This document shows positions 1 to 7,938 of a stretch of DNA of 64,000 nt, piece by piece; positions within the stretch are counted from its first letter, which is position 1; each line of letters opens with the position of its first letter. The translations under genes and the position numbers were made by a program. Where the stretch lies: positions 868,001 to 932,000 of the forward strand of contig NZ_JAGIXS010000001.1 in NCBI RefSeq assembly GCF_030014915.1. Direction: 5' to 3'. This DNA is from Pelomonas sp. V22. Lineage in GTDB: Bacteria > Pseudomonadota > Gammaproteobacteria > Burkholderiales > Burkholderiaceae_C. Under the pieces are notes generated by a model, which was given only the letters and a program-made list of their open reading frames with translations, was not told the origin of the DNA and searched no databases.

Positions 1-528
1 GTCGTCGATGAACAGCGCGGGGTCATTGGCATAGGGCTTGCGCCACAGCGGGCCGCCAATCATGTCCTTGAAGGGGCCGGTGGGCGAATCGCTCTCGGCA
101 ATGCCTATGCCCATCCACTTGGTGCTGCGCTTCGGGTCTTCGCGGTCCTTGATGCCGGTGCCGGCCGGGAACACCAGGTAGTACTTGCCGTTCTTGTAGG
201 CGGCATCGGGCGCCCAGGCATAGTCGTCCGCCCACTTGAGGTCCTTGATCGCCAGCACTGGGCCATGGGCGGTCCAGTTCACGAGGTCGGTGGACGAGAA
301 GGCATGCCAGTCCTTCATGTGGAAGTCCTGCTGGCATTCCTCGTCATGCGAGGTGTAGAGGTAGAGGCGACCGTCGGCCCAGACATGGGCGGACGGGTCG
401 GCCGTGCGCAGCATCGCGCCCAGGTTCAAGGGGTTCTGCGCGAGGCTGGCCCGCCAGGGCAGCAGGCCCAGTAGCAGGGCCGGCAGGAGCCAGGGCAGCG
501 AGCGTCGGGTCAGCGGCTTCATGGTCAT
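1..528 (-). CDS. GH43-family glycoside hydrolase (C-terminus cut by window edge)
   Basis: This is a secreted five-bladed beta-propeller glycosidase of the GH43 type (arabinofuranosidase or xylosidase class). Only the first 176 codons are inside the window. The N-terminus has a charged start, a Leu-rich hydrophobic core and an Ala-rich cleavage region ending near residue 30, so export is expected. The propeller begins with RTADPSAHVW, where Asp44 is the expected catalytic base. WAPDAAYKNGKYYLVF and NDPALFIDD follow, both typical GH43 blades. The start is ATG at 528, with a second ATG two codons later. It lies 12 bp downstream of the GH115 gene on the same strand, so the two are probably co-transcribed. 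The exact substrate cannot be told. Confidence 0.85.
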   Translation of the reverse strand, partial: MTMKPLTRRSLPWLLPALLLGLLPWRASLAQNPLNLGAMLRTADPSAHVWADGRLYLYTSHDEECQQDFHMKDWHAFSSTDLVNWTAHGPVLAIKDLKWADDYAWAPDAAYKNGKYYLVFPAGTGIKDREDPKRSTKWMGIGIAESDSPTGPFKDMIGGPLWRKPYANDPALFIDD

Positions 529-540
529 TTCCCGTGGGGT

Positions 541-3030
541 CTAGGGGCTGCAGGTGCCGGCCTGTAGCTCGGCGCCGTCGAACATCAGGCCGGCTTGCGC
601 CGTGCGCAGCCGGAGCTTCTCAGAGGCGCGTACTTTCAGTGTCAGCATGATCGTCAGGCGATTGGAGAGCACGCCCTGGGCCCAGGCGGCATCCTGCTCG
701 CCACGCGGCCAGCGCAAGGCAAGGACTGCCTCCTCATCATCGCGCAGCAGTTCGGCCTGCCAGGCCGTGGCCCGGTCGGACGGGTAGCTGGGCAGCAGGT
801 GCACGCGCAGGCAGGCCGCCCCGGCGAAGCCCGGATCGGCCGCCAGCCGCAGCGTGGCCCCGGCTTCGCGCGCCATCAGCACGCCCTCGCCTCGCCCCAG
901 GCCGGCCAGGCGCTGCCAGCCTCGCTCATCGCTCACGCGCAAACTGGAGAACAGGCCGGCCGGTGCTGTTCGCTCGGATGTCACCGGCGCCAGATCGGCA
1001 GCCGCGCGCCGGAGGTCTTTCAAGGCATCGTCGGAACGGCCACCCAGGCCAGGTGCAGGCAGCAGCGGCGCCTGCAGGCGGAAGCTGGTCCAGAGGCCAT
1101 CGGCCGGCTCCTCGGCCAGGATGCCGGCCCATCGACCCTGGTTGTAGCGCGCGGTCAGGGCCTTGAGCCGGCGGTCGGCGCGCACCGCCTGCGCAGCGAG
1201 CAGGCGCGCGGCGGCGGGGTCACGCTCCAGCGTCGTCGCGTAGCGCTCCAGGGCGAAGAAGCGCTCGTTGGCCAGGGCCGAGGCGCGCAAGGGGTATTCC
1301 ACAAGTTGGAAGAAGGCGGCCGCCTGCTGCGGCGCCATCTTCGGGCGCAGATGATCGAGCGAAATCAGCAACTGCCGGAAGCGCTGCAGGCGCTCGTCGA
1401 TGGCGGCGGCCGAAAGCCCGCTGCGGCGCTGCCGCTCACCGGCCAGGTGGTATTGCAGGTGCTCGGGGCGGCGCCCGAAGTTGAGCCGGTAGTAGCCGTC
1501 CCAGAGCTGCGCCACGGGTTCGCTCGCTGCCGGGCCGAACAGGCGCGCCGCGAGGCCACGCAGATAGTCCTGCTGGCTCAGGGCCGCGACGCCACGCGGG
1601 TTCCAGGCCAGGTCGAACCAGTGGCTCAGGTTGATCTCGGCGGGCTTGATGTCGCCGGCATTGACGATCCACACGCGCTCGGCGCCCGCATCGAAGGCCC
1701 GCAGCATCTCCGCCGCGACAAGGGCTGGCGGCGTGGTGCTGAGCCAGAGGTACGACAGCGGCGCGCCGAGATAGGACAAGTGGTAGTAGACGCCCGAGCC
1801 GCCGCTGCGCCGCTGCTGCTCGGCATCGGGCAGTTGGCGGATGTAGCCGAAGTTGTCGTCCGGCCAGACCAGGGTCACGTCCTCGGGAATCGACAGGCCG
1901 GGCGGCTCACGCATCAGGGCCAGCACCTCCTTGTAGGGCACGAAGATCTGCGGCAGCCGGGCCGGATTGCCAACCTCCCGCGCCAGCAGCTCGCGCTGGT
2001 CGGCGATCAGGCGAGACAGCAGGGCCTGCTTGGCGGCCACGCTGCTCGCGCCCTGCATGGCCGAGTCGTGGATGCCGCGCATGCCGAGGGTGTAGAGGTT
2101 CTCGTAGCGCCCGTTCGCTTGCAGCCGCTCGCGCCAATAGGCGCGCACGCCCTCGGGATTGGCCGCGTAGTCGTAGCGCTCGGGCTTGTCACGCCATTCC
2201 GCCACGTTGTTGCGCAGCAGCGGCTCGGCATGCGAGGAGCCCATCACGATGCCGTAGCGCGAGGCCAGTGCGGCGTTCTCGGGCCGCGCGTTGAAGGCGC
2301 CCGACACCTGGTGCATCGCCGGCCACAGGGTGTTGGCCTTGAGACGCAAGAGCAGCTTGAACACCTGCTCGTAGCTGCGCGGGCCTATGGCGCCGGCCTC
2401 GGGCTCGAAGGTCTGCGAAGCCCAGGGGAACAGGCCCCAGTCCTCGTCGTTGATGAAGAGGCCGCGGTAACGCACCGCCGGGCCTTCGGTCCAGGGCTTG
2501 GGCAGCGACAGGTACAGGAGGCCGCGCTTCAGCGGCGCGACGTCGGCCCACCAATGCCAGGGTGAAACGCCGAGGGCCTGCGACAAGGTGTAGACGCCGT
2601 AGGCCGTGCCCCGCCGGTCTGCGCCGGCGATCACCAGGGCCGCCGCCACGCCGGGCGCGGGCTGGCGAACCACGGCCAGGGTGAAGCATTCCCAGCAGCC
2701 GGCCAGCGGTTTCAGATCCAGTTTTCCCGAGGCTGCCAATGCGTCAATGGCGGGATGACGCCCGGCCGTGCCGACCCAGATCTGCAGGCCGGTTCCGGCC
2801 GCAAGACCGAGCGGCCCTGCGCCGGCTCGCAGGCCCAAGCGGCGCAAGTCCAGGGCCAGGTCTTGCGCGACGAACATCTCGAGCGGATCGGCATCGACGG
2901 CATGCCAGACGTCCGCGCCCTGCAGGGCCACTCGATCAGGGCCAGCAGTGGTCGACACCTGCAGCTGGGCCCGGGCCGGCAGCCACAGCCCCAGTGCGAG
3001 CAGCAGCGCTGCCAGGGCGCGCAAGCTCAT
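541..3030 (-). CDS. GH115 xylan alpha-1,2-glucuronidase
   Basis: The 829-residue protein belongs to glycoside hydrolase family 115, whose known members remove (4-O-methyl)glucuronic acid from the side chains of xylan. A signal peptide ends at about residue 21 (LPARAQ). Family hallmarks are visible in order: the YRGLFINDEDWGL segment near residue 187, the stretch around LLRLKANTLWPAM, the TLGMRGIHDSAM segment, and DVTLVWPDDNFGYIRQL. A C-terminal beta-rich region completes the usual architecture. Its start codon overlaps the stop of the upstream GH43-like gene by 4 bp (ATGA), which implies translational coupling. The family assignment is firm. Activity on glucuronoxylan is inferred from family and neighbours. 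Confidence 0.92.
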   Translation of the reverse strand: MSLRALAALLLALGLWLPARAQLQVSTTAGPDRVALQGADVWHAVDADPLEMFVAQDLALDLRRLGLRAGAGPLGLAAGTGLQIWVGTAGRHPAIDALAASGKLDLKPLAGCWECFTLAVVRQPAPGVAAALVIAGADRRGTAYGVYTLSQALGVSPWHWWADVAPLKRGLLYLSLPKPWTEGPAVRYRGLFINDEDWGLFPWASQTFEPEAGAIGPRSYEQVFKLLLRLKANTLWPAMHQVSGAFNARPENAALASRYGIVMGSSHAEPLLRNNVAEWRDKPERYDYAANPEGVRAYWRERLQANGRYENLYTLGMRGIHDSAMQGASSVAAKQALLSRLIADQRELLAREVGNPARLPQIFVPYKEVLALMREPPGLSIPEDVTLVWPDDNFGYIRQLPDAEQQRRSGGSGVYYHLSYLGAPLSYLWLSTTPPALVAAEMLRAFDAGAERVWIVNAGDIKPAEINLSHWFDLAWNPRGVAALSQQDYLRGLAARLFGPAASEPVAQLWDGYYRLNFGRRPEHLQYHLAGERQRRSGLSAAAIDERLQRFRQLLISLDHLRPKMAPQQAAAFFQLVEYPLRASALANERFFALERYATTLERDPAAARLLAAQAVRADRRLKALTARYNQGRWAGILAEEPADGLWTSFRLQAPLLPAPGLGGRSDDALKDLRRAAADLAPVTSERTAPAGLFSSLRVSDERGWQRLAGLGRGEGVLMAREAGATLRLAADPGFAGAACLRVHLLPSYPSDRATAWQAELLRDDEEAVLALRWPRGEQDAAWAQGVLSNRLTIMLTLKVRASEKLRLRTAQAGLMFDGAELQAGTCSP

Positions 3031-4046
3031 CGCCGACTGCCGAAGAGCTGGCGCAGGTCCGGCGGTGGCGCGTCGCGATCCACGCTGAGCCAGCCGTCGT
3101 CCCCCAGCTTCAGCTCGGCGACCTGGATCACGCTGCGCTGGTGGTAGCGGTCGTCGATCGCCGCAGCGGCCTCGTTGCCCTGGTGGACGAAGTAGAAGAT
3201 GAAGGCGCGGCCGCCCACCACGACCACGTCGGGATGCTGGCCCTTGGCCCGATCCGTGTCATGGCGGCCGGGCTCGGCAAGCAGGCGGGCGGGCTGCTCC
3301 TGCCACTGCACGGCGTCGCCAGAGCGCATCACCAGCAGGCCGCGCCAGAGGTCGGCCACCAGCCACCATTGCTCCTTGAAGCGGAACACCTTGGGCCCTT
3401 CGGCCGCACCGGCGGTCACCGGGCCCAGGAGCTGCCATTGCTGCAGATCGGCGCTGTCAGCGGCGAAGAGCTTGCTGCCTTGCGCCTCGTCCTTGAACCA
3501 CAGCCGCCAGCGGCCATCGGCCAGCCGCACGACCGAGGCGTCGATGATGCGCTGCGAACCGAGGTCGAGCTGATCGGCGCAGTGCCAGCGACGCAGGTCG
3601 GTGCTGGTCAGGTGCTGCAGGAAGCGCGTGCCGGTCCAGCGCGAATGGATGCCCGGAACGACGGTCAGCCAGAGGTGGTAGACGCCCTCGTGCTCGAGGA
3701 TCTCCGGCGCCCAATGCGTGCTGCGATCCACCGGCCCGCCCGTGCATTCGGACGGGAACTCGGCATCGCCCTCGCGCTGCCAGGTGTTGCCATCCTCGGT
3801 GCTGGCGATGGAGACGCGCGTGCCATGCACCCAGCTCACATCTTTGGGATCTTCGAGCCGCAGCGCGGCGCGGCGGTTGGTATAGAACATCTCCCAGCGC
3901 CGCAGGCCTTGGTTGAACACCAGGCTCACGTCGGCCGCGCCATCGAACAGCGGATCGCGGTACAGCGGGCGCGGCGCCTGGGCTGCAGCCGACTGGCTCA
4001 GCAGCAAGGCGGCGCCGAGGCACAGGAGGCGGATGAGGGCATGCAT
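3027..4046 (-). CDS. secreted GH43-like beta-propeller protein
   Basis: This 339-residue exported protein has an Ala/Leu-rich signal peptide ending near residue 22 (SAAAQA). The rest looks like a GH43/GH62-type propeller. It has repeated blade motifs with aromatic-rich strands, THWAPEILEHEGVYHLWLTV in the first third, then EGPKVFRFKEQWWLVADLW, and a late GQHPDVVVV segment. The usual early Asp may be in YRDPLF or in GAADVSLVF, but I cannot fix the catalytic triad. It is the first gene of a three-gene polysaccharide operon and overlaps the GH115 start by 4 bp. It could be a distant GH43 hydrolase or a non-catalytic carbohydrate-binding propeller. Confidence 0.75.
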   Translation of the reverse strand: MHALIRLLCLGAALLLSQSAAAQAPRPLYRDPLFDGAADVSLVFNQGLRRWEMFYTNRRAALRLEDPKDVSWVHGTRVSIASTEDGNTWQREGDAEFPSECTGGPVDRSTHWAPEILEHEGVYHLWLTVVPGIHSRWTGTRFLQHLTSTDLRRWHCADQLDLGSQRIIDASVVRLADGRWRLWFKDEAQGSKLFAADSADLQQWQLLGPVTAGAAEGPKVFRFKEQWWLVADLWRGLLVMRSGDAVQWQEQPARLLAEPGRHDTDRAKGQHPDVVVVGGRAFIFYFVHQGNEAAAAIDDRYHQRSVIQVAELKLGDDGWLSVDRDAPPPDLRQLFGSRR

Positions 4047-4133
4047 GGCGAGGGCAGCAGGATGAGGGCCGCGCCACCATAGCCGGCGCCCCGTCGAGCG
4101 TCATCAGCCTGCGCAGAACGCTCAGCAACTTGC

Positions 4134-4150
4134 TTGCTTTGACAAAGCAA
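4134..4150. promoter_or_regulatory. 17-bp palindrome upstream of the glycosidase operon
   Basis: TTGCTTTG-A-CAAAGCAA is a perfect inverted repeat with 8-bp arms and a single central base. It lies about 90-100 bp upstream of the first gene of the GH43/GH115 operon, and further CTTGCTT copies flank it. The size and symmetry suit a repressor operator of the LacI or GntR kind. No regulator gene is adjacent in the window, so the binding protein is unknown. Confidence 0.4.
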
Positions 4151-4183
4151 CTGGCTTGCTTCGAAGAGTGAGCGCCCAACGCA

Positions 4184-4213
4184 AAAGGGACCTGCTTTGC
4201 AGCAGGTCCCTTT
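4184..4213 (-). terminator. intrinsic terminator of the tRNA-Lys cluster
   Basis: Arms AAAGGGACCTGCT and AGCAGGTCCCTTT give a perfect 13-bp stem with a TTGC tetraloop. Read on the minus strand it is followed by a short T-run, 17 bp past the last tRNA. It should end the tRNA transcript before the glycosidase operon. Confidence 0.8.
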
Positions 4214-4229
4214 GACGATTCGGGAGATT

Positions 4230-4305
4230 TGGTGGGCCCTGAAGGATTCGAACCTTCGACCAACGGATTAAGAGTCCGCTGCTCTACCAACTGAGCTAAG
4301 GACCC
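4230..4305 (-). tRNA. tRNA-Lys(CTT), copy 2
   Basis: A full 76-nt cloverleaf on the minus strand. The acceptor GGGTCCT pairs with AGGGCCC, with one G-T type pairing. The D-arm is AGCTCAGTTGGTAGAGC, the anticodon loop CTCTTAA gives anticodon CTT, the T-arm contains GGTTCGAATCC, and CCA is encoded. The tRNA sequence is identical to the copy at 4332-4407, from which it is separated by 26 bp. Confidence 0.97.
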
Positions 4306-4331
4306 GAATTCTGGTCCGCTTAGGAGTTTCG

Positions 4332-4407
4332 TGGTGGGCCCTGAAGGATTCGAACCTTCGACCAACGGATTAAGAGTCCGCTGCTCTACCAACTGAGCTA
4401 AGGACCC
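4332..4407 (-). tRNA. tRNA-Lys(CTT), copy 1
   Basis: An identical 76-nt tRNA with anticodon CTT and an encoded CCA end. It lies 17 bp downstream of the tRNA-Lys(TTT) gene. The two perfect copies suggest a recent tandem duplication or gene conversion that raises the dose of the isoacceptor for AAG, the favoured Lys codon in this GC-rich genome. Confidence 0.97.
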
Positions 4408-4424
4408 ACGAAACCACTAATGAC

Positions 4425-4500
4425 TGGTGGGATGTGCAGGATTCGAACCTGCGACCAACGGATTAAAAGTCCGCTGCTCTACCGACTGAGCTAACATCCC
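4425..4500 (-). tRNA. tRNA-Lys(TTT)
   Basis: A 76-nt tRNA with acceptor GGGATGT, anticodon loop CTTTTAA (anticodon TTT, reading AAA and AAG), T-loop GGTTCGAATCC and encoded CCA. It is the first gene of the lysine tRNA cluster, directly after a strong promoter at 4520-4549. It differs from the CTT copies mainly in the acceptor stem, the T stem and the anticodon. Confidence 0.97.
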
Positions 4501-4519
4501 TCCTTCAGCAGAGCCTCAC

Positions 4520-4549
4520 ATTATAGGCGAGTTTTTCAGGGCCCCGCAA
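4520..4549 (-). promoter_or_regulatory. sigma-70-type promoter of the tRNA-Lys cluster
   Basis: On the minus strand a perfect TATAAT (-10, at 4520-4525) follows TTGCGG (-35, at 4544-4549) with an 18-bp spacer. Transcription would begin about a dozen bases before the mature 5' end of tRNA-Lys(TTT). The GTGAGGC after the -10 is GC-rich, as in stringently controlled stable-RNA promoters. Confidence 0.7.
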
Positions 4550-4556
4550 GATGTTT

Positions 4557-5342
4557 TTAGCTTGCTGCTCTGCGCAGAAATGCTTCGATCAACTCGGCCG
4601 CTGCAACCATGCCGAAACTCGCAGTGACGGTGACGCTGGAACCATATCCCGCGCAGTTGAGGCTGCCATCCACCTCGCAAGCCTCGCCCTCCTCGCCCAC
4701 CGGACGGTGCACCGCTTCGCGCGAGAAAACACAGCGCACGCCCATCTTGCCCTGACGCGGCGCGCCGTTGTGCTTGCGCAGCCGCTGGCGCAATGAAGCC
4801 AGCAAGGGGTCATGTGTTGTCAGCGACAGGTCTTCCAACTCAATCAGGTGCGGCGCGCGCTTGCCGCCGGCCGCGCCCACGGTGACGAAGCCGACCTGCT
4901 CGCGCCGGGCCCAGTCGGCCAGGCAGGCCTTGGCCCTGATCTGGTCGCAGGCATCTATGAGGCCATCGGGCCGATCGCCATTGAGCAGCGAGGGCCAGTT
5001 GTCCTCGTCCACGAATTCTTCGATCAGGGTGATACGGCAAGCGGGATTGATGTCGAGGATGCGCTGGCGCAGCGCCTCGACCTTGGCCATGCCGACAGTC
5101 GCGCCCAGCGCCTGCACCTGACGGTTGATGTTGGATTCGGCCACCTGATCGAGATCGATCAGCGTCAGCGCCGCCACGCCCGAGCGCGCCAGCGCCTCGA
5201 CCGCCCAGGAGCCCACGCCGCCCAATCCGACCACCGCGAAATGCGCCGAGCGCAAGCGCCGGTAGCGCACTTCGCCATAGAGCCGGCGCAGGCCGCCGAA
5301 ACGCCGCTCGGCGTCGTAGTCCTCGAGATCATTCATCGTCAA
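4557..5342 (-). CDS. tcdA: tRNA threonylcarbamoyladenosine dehydratase
   Basis: This E1/ThiF-superfamily enzyme converts t6A37 of ANN-decoding tRNAs to the cyclic form ct6A in an ATP-dependent way. In the 261-residue protein the nucleotide-binding loop GLGGVGS is at 39-45. It is followed by LIDLDQVAESNINRQ at 61-75, which is the E1-like ATP site, and by the TcdA-typical C-terminal part ending in a hydrophobic segment. Its start overlaps the stop of the YeeE/YedE gene by 4 bp. It sits just upstream of tRNA-Lys genes, whose products carry t6A, although the tRNAs have their own promoter. Confidence 0.93.
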   Translation of the reverse strand: MTMNDLEDYDAERRFGGLRRLYGEVRYRRLRSAHFAVVGLGGVGSWAVEALARSGVAALTLIDLDQVAESNINRQVQALGATVGMAKVEALRQRILDINPACRITLIEEFVDEDNWPSLLNGDRPDGLIDACDQIRAKACLADWARREQVGFVTVGAAGGKRAPHLIELEDLSLTTHDPLLASLRQRLRKHNGAPRQGKMGVRCVFSREAVHRPVGEEGEACEVDGSLNCAGYGSSVTVTASFGMVAAAELIEAFLRRAAS

Positions 5343-6457
5343 ATGCTGCGCTCAACGCGCCAGATTTGGTAGCGCAGCGCCAGTACCGCGCCCCCCATGA
5401 TGGAGGCCAAGGCGATGAAGCTGCCAATGCTCAAGGTCGACAGTCCCGAAAGCCCCTGCCCCACCGTGCAGCCCAAGGCCACCACGCCACCAACGCCCAT
5501 CAGGAGCGCGCCGATCAGGTGATTGGCCGTGTCCTCCACGCCGCGAAAGCCTTCCCAGCGGAAGCTGCGGCTGACCAAGGCCCAGATGCCCGCACCGACG
5601 ACCACGCCCAGCGTGTTGACGATGGCGATGGTCAAGACCTTGCTCTTGTCGCTGAAGAACATCAGCCAATCGAGGCTGTAGGCCATCGGCGAGACGAAGC
5701 TCATGCCTTCCATGCGGTCGCGGCTGGTGCCGCCGATGAAGGCTTCCTGCAGCGTGTTCGGATCCTCGGCCACATAGCCGAGCTTGCCGCTGACCCACCA
5801 GATGCCGGCTACCGCGAGGCCACAACCGACACCGCCGAGCAGCGCATCCAGGCTGCGCCCTTCCGGCTTCCACAAGGCCCACGCCAGCAGGCCACCACCG
5901 AGCAAGCCGCCCATCCAGGCCGCCGCCTGTGGCTTGGCGAGGCCCAGCGGCGAAGCCAGCAGACTGGGCAAGTCCTGACCGGCAGGCAGCGTCATGGCCA
6001 CCTTCTCCAGCGTCTCGACCCGCAGTACGGCAGTGATGCCCTTGAGCGTGGCAAAGGCCGCCAAGCCCATCACGAAGAAGACGAACAGCGACTTCAGATT
6101 GCCCGCGCCTATGCGCACCAGCGTCTTGCTGCCGCAGCCCGAGGCCAGCACCATGCCGAAGCCGAACATCAGGCCGCCGACGATGGATGAGAGCCACAGG
6201 AGGCGCGGCGCTGCATAGACCGTCTTGCCCGCGTCGACCCAGCCGAGCGCCACCATGCCGTTGAAGCCCAGCATCACCACGCCGGCCGCCAGCGCCCACA
6301 TGCGCATGCGGCTCCAGTCGCCCATGTTGACCACGTCAGACACCGCGCCCATGGTGCAGAAATGGCTGCGCTGCGCGATGGCGCCGAACAGCACGGACAG
6401 CGCGAAGGCGACCCACAGCACCTGGGTGTTGAGGGCGTTGATGTCGATCTCTTGCAT
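5339..6457 (-). CDS. YeeE/YedE family sulfur-compound (thiosulfate-type) transporter
   Basis: This 372-residue inner-membrane protein has about nine or more hydrophobic segments. The family contains the thiosulfate importer TsuA, which moves its substrate along three conserved Cys residues. Three comparable sites are visible: RSHFC (Cys34), LASGCGSKTLVR (Cys108) and ALGCTVGQGLSG (Cys330). I chose the ATG at 6457. An upstream TTG would add eight residues without better signals. It overlaps tcdA by 4 bp, so the two are co-translated. Thiosulfate as substrate is inferred from the family, and related sulfur compounds are possible. Confidence 0.88.
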   Translation of the reverse strand: MQEIDINALNTQVLWVAFALSVLFGAIAQRSHFCTMGAVSDVVNMGDWSRMRMWALAAGVVMLGFNGMVALGWVDAGKTVYAAPRLLWLSSIVGGLMFGFGMVLASGCGSKTLVRIGAGNLKSLFVFFVMGLAAFATLKGITAVLRVETLEKVAMTLPAGQDLPSLLASPLGLAKPQAAAWMGGLLGGGLLAWALWKPEGRSLDALLGGVGCGLAVAGIWWVSGKLGYVAEDPNTLQEAFIGGTSRDRMEGMSFVSPMAYSLDWLMFFSDKSKVLTIAIVNTLGVVVGAGIWALVSRSFRWEGFRGVEDTANHLIGALLMGVGGVVALGCTVGQGLSGLSTLSIGSFIALASIMGGAVLALRYQIWRVERSI

Positions 6458-6480
6458 GGGCGCGAATTGTAGGAGGGGCA

Positions 6481-6516
6481 AAAAGAAACCCCGCAGGCAC
6501 GGGCCGGCGGGGCTTC
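6481..6516 (-). terminator. intrinsic terminator after cpoB
   Basis: On the minus strand, stem GCCCCGC/GCGGGGT with a GC-rich loop is followed by TTTCTTTTT. It begins about 40 bp past the cpoB stop and separates the tolB-pal-cpoB unit from the transporter/tcdA pair. Confidence 0.75.
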
Positions 6517-6553
6517 TGGCAGAGAACGGGCGAAGCGTTCGGCGCTTGGCTTT

Positions 6554-7333
6554 TTACTTCAAGGAACCCAGGCGCTCCTTGGCGGCCTTGGCCGCTTCGG
6601 TGCCGGGATAGGTCTTGATCAGCTCTTCCAGGCTCTTCCTGGCGGACTTGACGTCCTTCAGGTCGGCCTGGCAGTTGGCCAGGGTCAGCGCGGCATCGGG
6701 TGCGCGCGGATGGTCCTTGGCGGCGGCAATGAAGGCCTTGAAGCTGACGATCGCGTCCTTGCAGTCGCGGTTGCCGTACTGGGCAATGCCCAGCGAGAAG
6801 CGCACCGAGTCGGCATAGCCGCTGGCCGAGTAGCGGCGCAGGAAGGCCTGCAGTGCGGCCTCGGCCTCAGCGAAGTCACCGCGCTTCACGAGGCCGGTGG
6901 CGGCTTCGTACTGGCGGCGTTCTTCCGGGTCGACCTGGAAGTCCTTGCCGTCGAGCGTGACCTTCTGCGGCTCCAGCGGACGCAGGCGCGATTCCAGCGC
7001 CTGCACCTGCTCGCCGAGCTTGCGCTGGGTCTCGGACAGCTCGCGGGCGAGCTGCTCGTTCTGGCCGCGCAGCTTGGCCACCTCGGCGCGCAAGGCCTCG
7101 ATCTGCCCGTTCAGGTCGAGGATGCTGCGCCGCAGGGGCAGCAGCATCTCGTTCATCTGGGCAGACAGCGCATCGATCTTGGCCTTTTGCGCCTCGTCGT
7201 TCTGCTTGACTTGGGCGCGCAGGTCCAGCACGGCCTTGCGTGCCTCGTCGTCGGCAAACAGGGCGGCCTGCGCAGGCAGCCAGGCCAGTGTGGCCACGAA
7301 GGCCACCAGTGCGGATGCGCGCCGGATCATCAC
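6554..7333 (-). CDS. cpoB: Tol-Pal system protein CpoB (YbgF)
   Basis: This periplasmic protein coordinates outer-membrane constriction by Tol-Pal with septal peptidoglycan synthesis. The 259-residue product has a signal peptide (cleavage near AQAALF, residue 24) and a long charged coiled coil at about 30-105, which is the trimerisation region. TPR repeats follow at about 135-257, with the typical YADSVRFSLG, APDAALTLANC and YPGTEAAKAAKERL helices. Its start overlaps the pal stop by 4 bp, the standard arrangement in proteobacteria. Confidence 0.95.
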   Translation of the reverse strand: MMIRRASALVAFVATLAWLPAQAALFADDEARKAVLDLRAQVKQNDEAQKAKIDALSAQMNEMLLPLRRSILDLNGQIEALRAEVAKLRGQNEQLARELSETQRKLGEQVQALESRLRPLEPQKVTLDGKDFQVDPEERRQYEAATGLVKRGDFAEAEAALQAFLRRYSASGYADSVRFSLGIAQYGNRDCKDAIVSFKAFIAAAKDHPRAPDAALTLANCQADLKDVKSARKSLEELIKTYPGTEAAKAAKERLGSLK

Positions 7334-7881
7334 TTCTTGTCCATCAGTTCAACGCGACGGTTCTTGGCCCAGGCTTCTTCGGTGCTGCCCATGGCGGCCG
7401 GACGCTCCTTGCCGAAGCTGACGGGCTCAACGCGGTCAGCGGCCACGCCCAGCAGGCTCAGCGACTTGGCCACGGCTTCGGCACGCTTCTGGCCCAGGGC
7501 CAGGTTGTACTCGCGGCCACCGCGCTCGTCGGCATGGCCTTCGAGGTTCAGGCGAACGTTCTTCGACACACCCAGGCGCTTGGCGTGGGCTTCGACCACG
7601 CCACGGTAGTCGTCCTTGACCACATAGCTGTCGAAGTCGAAATAGATGACGCGCTTGTCAGAGACGGCGGCGGTCTGCTCGGCGTCGATGTCGACCTTCA
7701 CCACCTTGGTGTCGGAGACGGGTGCCACGGTGGGCTGAGCCTTGGTCTCGACCGGCGGTGTCGGCGTGCGGGTCTCGATCTTGGCCGGCTCGTCCAGCTT
7801 CACCGGCGTGCTGCAGGCTGCCAGTGCGGCGGCGGCCACCAGGGCCAGCAGAACCTGGCTGTGCTTGATCATCTTCTTCAT
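7330..7881 (-). CDS. pal: peptidoglycan-associated lipoprotein Pal
   Basis: This outer-membrane lipoprotein anchors the outer membrane to peptidoglycan and is the partner of TolB. It is 183 residues long from the chosen start. The lipobox LAAC puts the lipidated Cys at position 23. A Pro/Thr-rich linker follows, and then an OmpA-like domain with VIYFDFDSYVV and GHADERGGREYNLALGQKRA, the peptidoglycan-binding signature. I preferred the ATG at 7881, because AAGGAG lies 8 bp upstream of it but only 3 bp upstream of the ATG at 7890. Confidence 0.96.
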   Translation of the reverse strand: MKKMIKHSQVLLALVAAAALAACSTPVKLDEPAKIETRTPTPPVETKAQPTVAPVSDTKVVKVDIDAEQTAAVSDKRVIYFDFDSYVVKDDYRGVVEAHAKRLGVSKNVRLNLEGHADERGGREYNLALGQKRAEAVAKSLSLLGVAADRVEPVSFGKERPAAMGSTEEAWAKNRRVELMDKK

Positions 7882-7938
7882 TTCATTCACTCCTTGGAAA
7901 GGGTCATCGTTGAACTTGTAGAGAACAGGGCCGATCGT

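Noticed and set aside
595-2565. 656-codon plus-strand open frame
   Set aside because: It is antisense to the GH115 gene. Gly/Arg/Gln-rich composition without domains is typical of high-GC shadow frames.
3457-4392. Long minus-strand open frame with repeated LAQLVEQRTLNPL-type peptide
   Set aside because: The repeated peptide is the translated antisense of the two tRNA-Lys genes, a well-known spurious ORF type. The rest is out of frame with the GH43-like gene.
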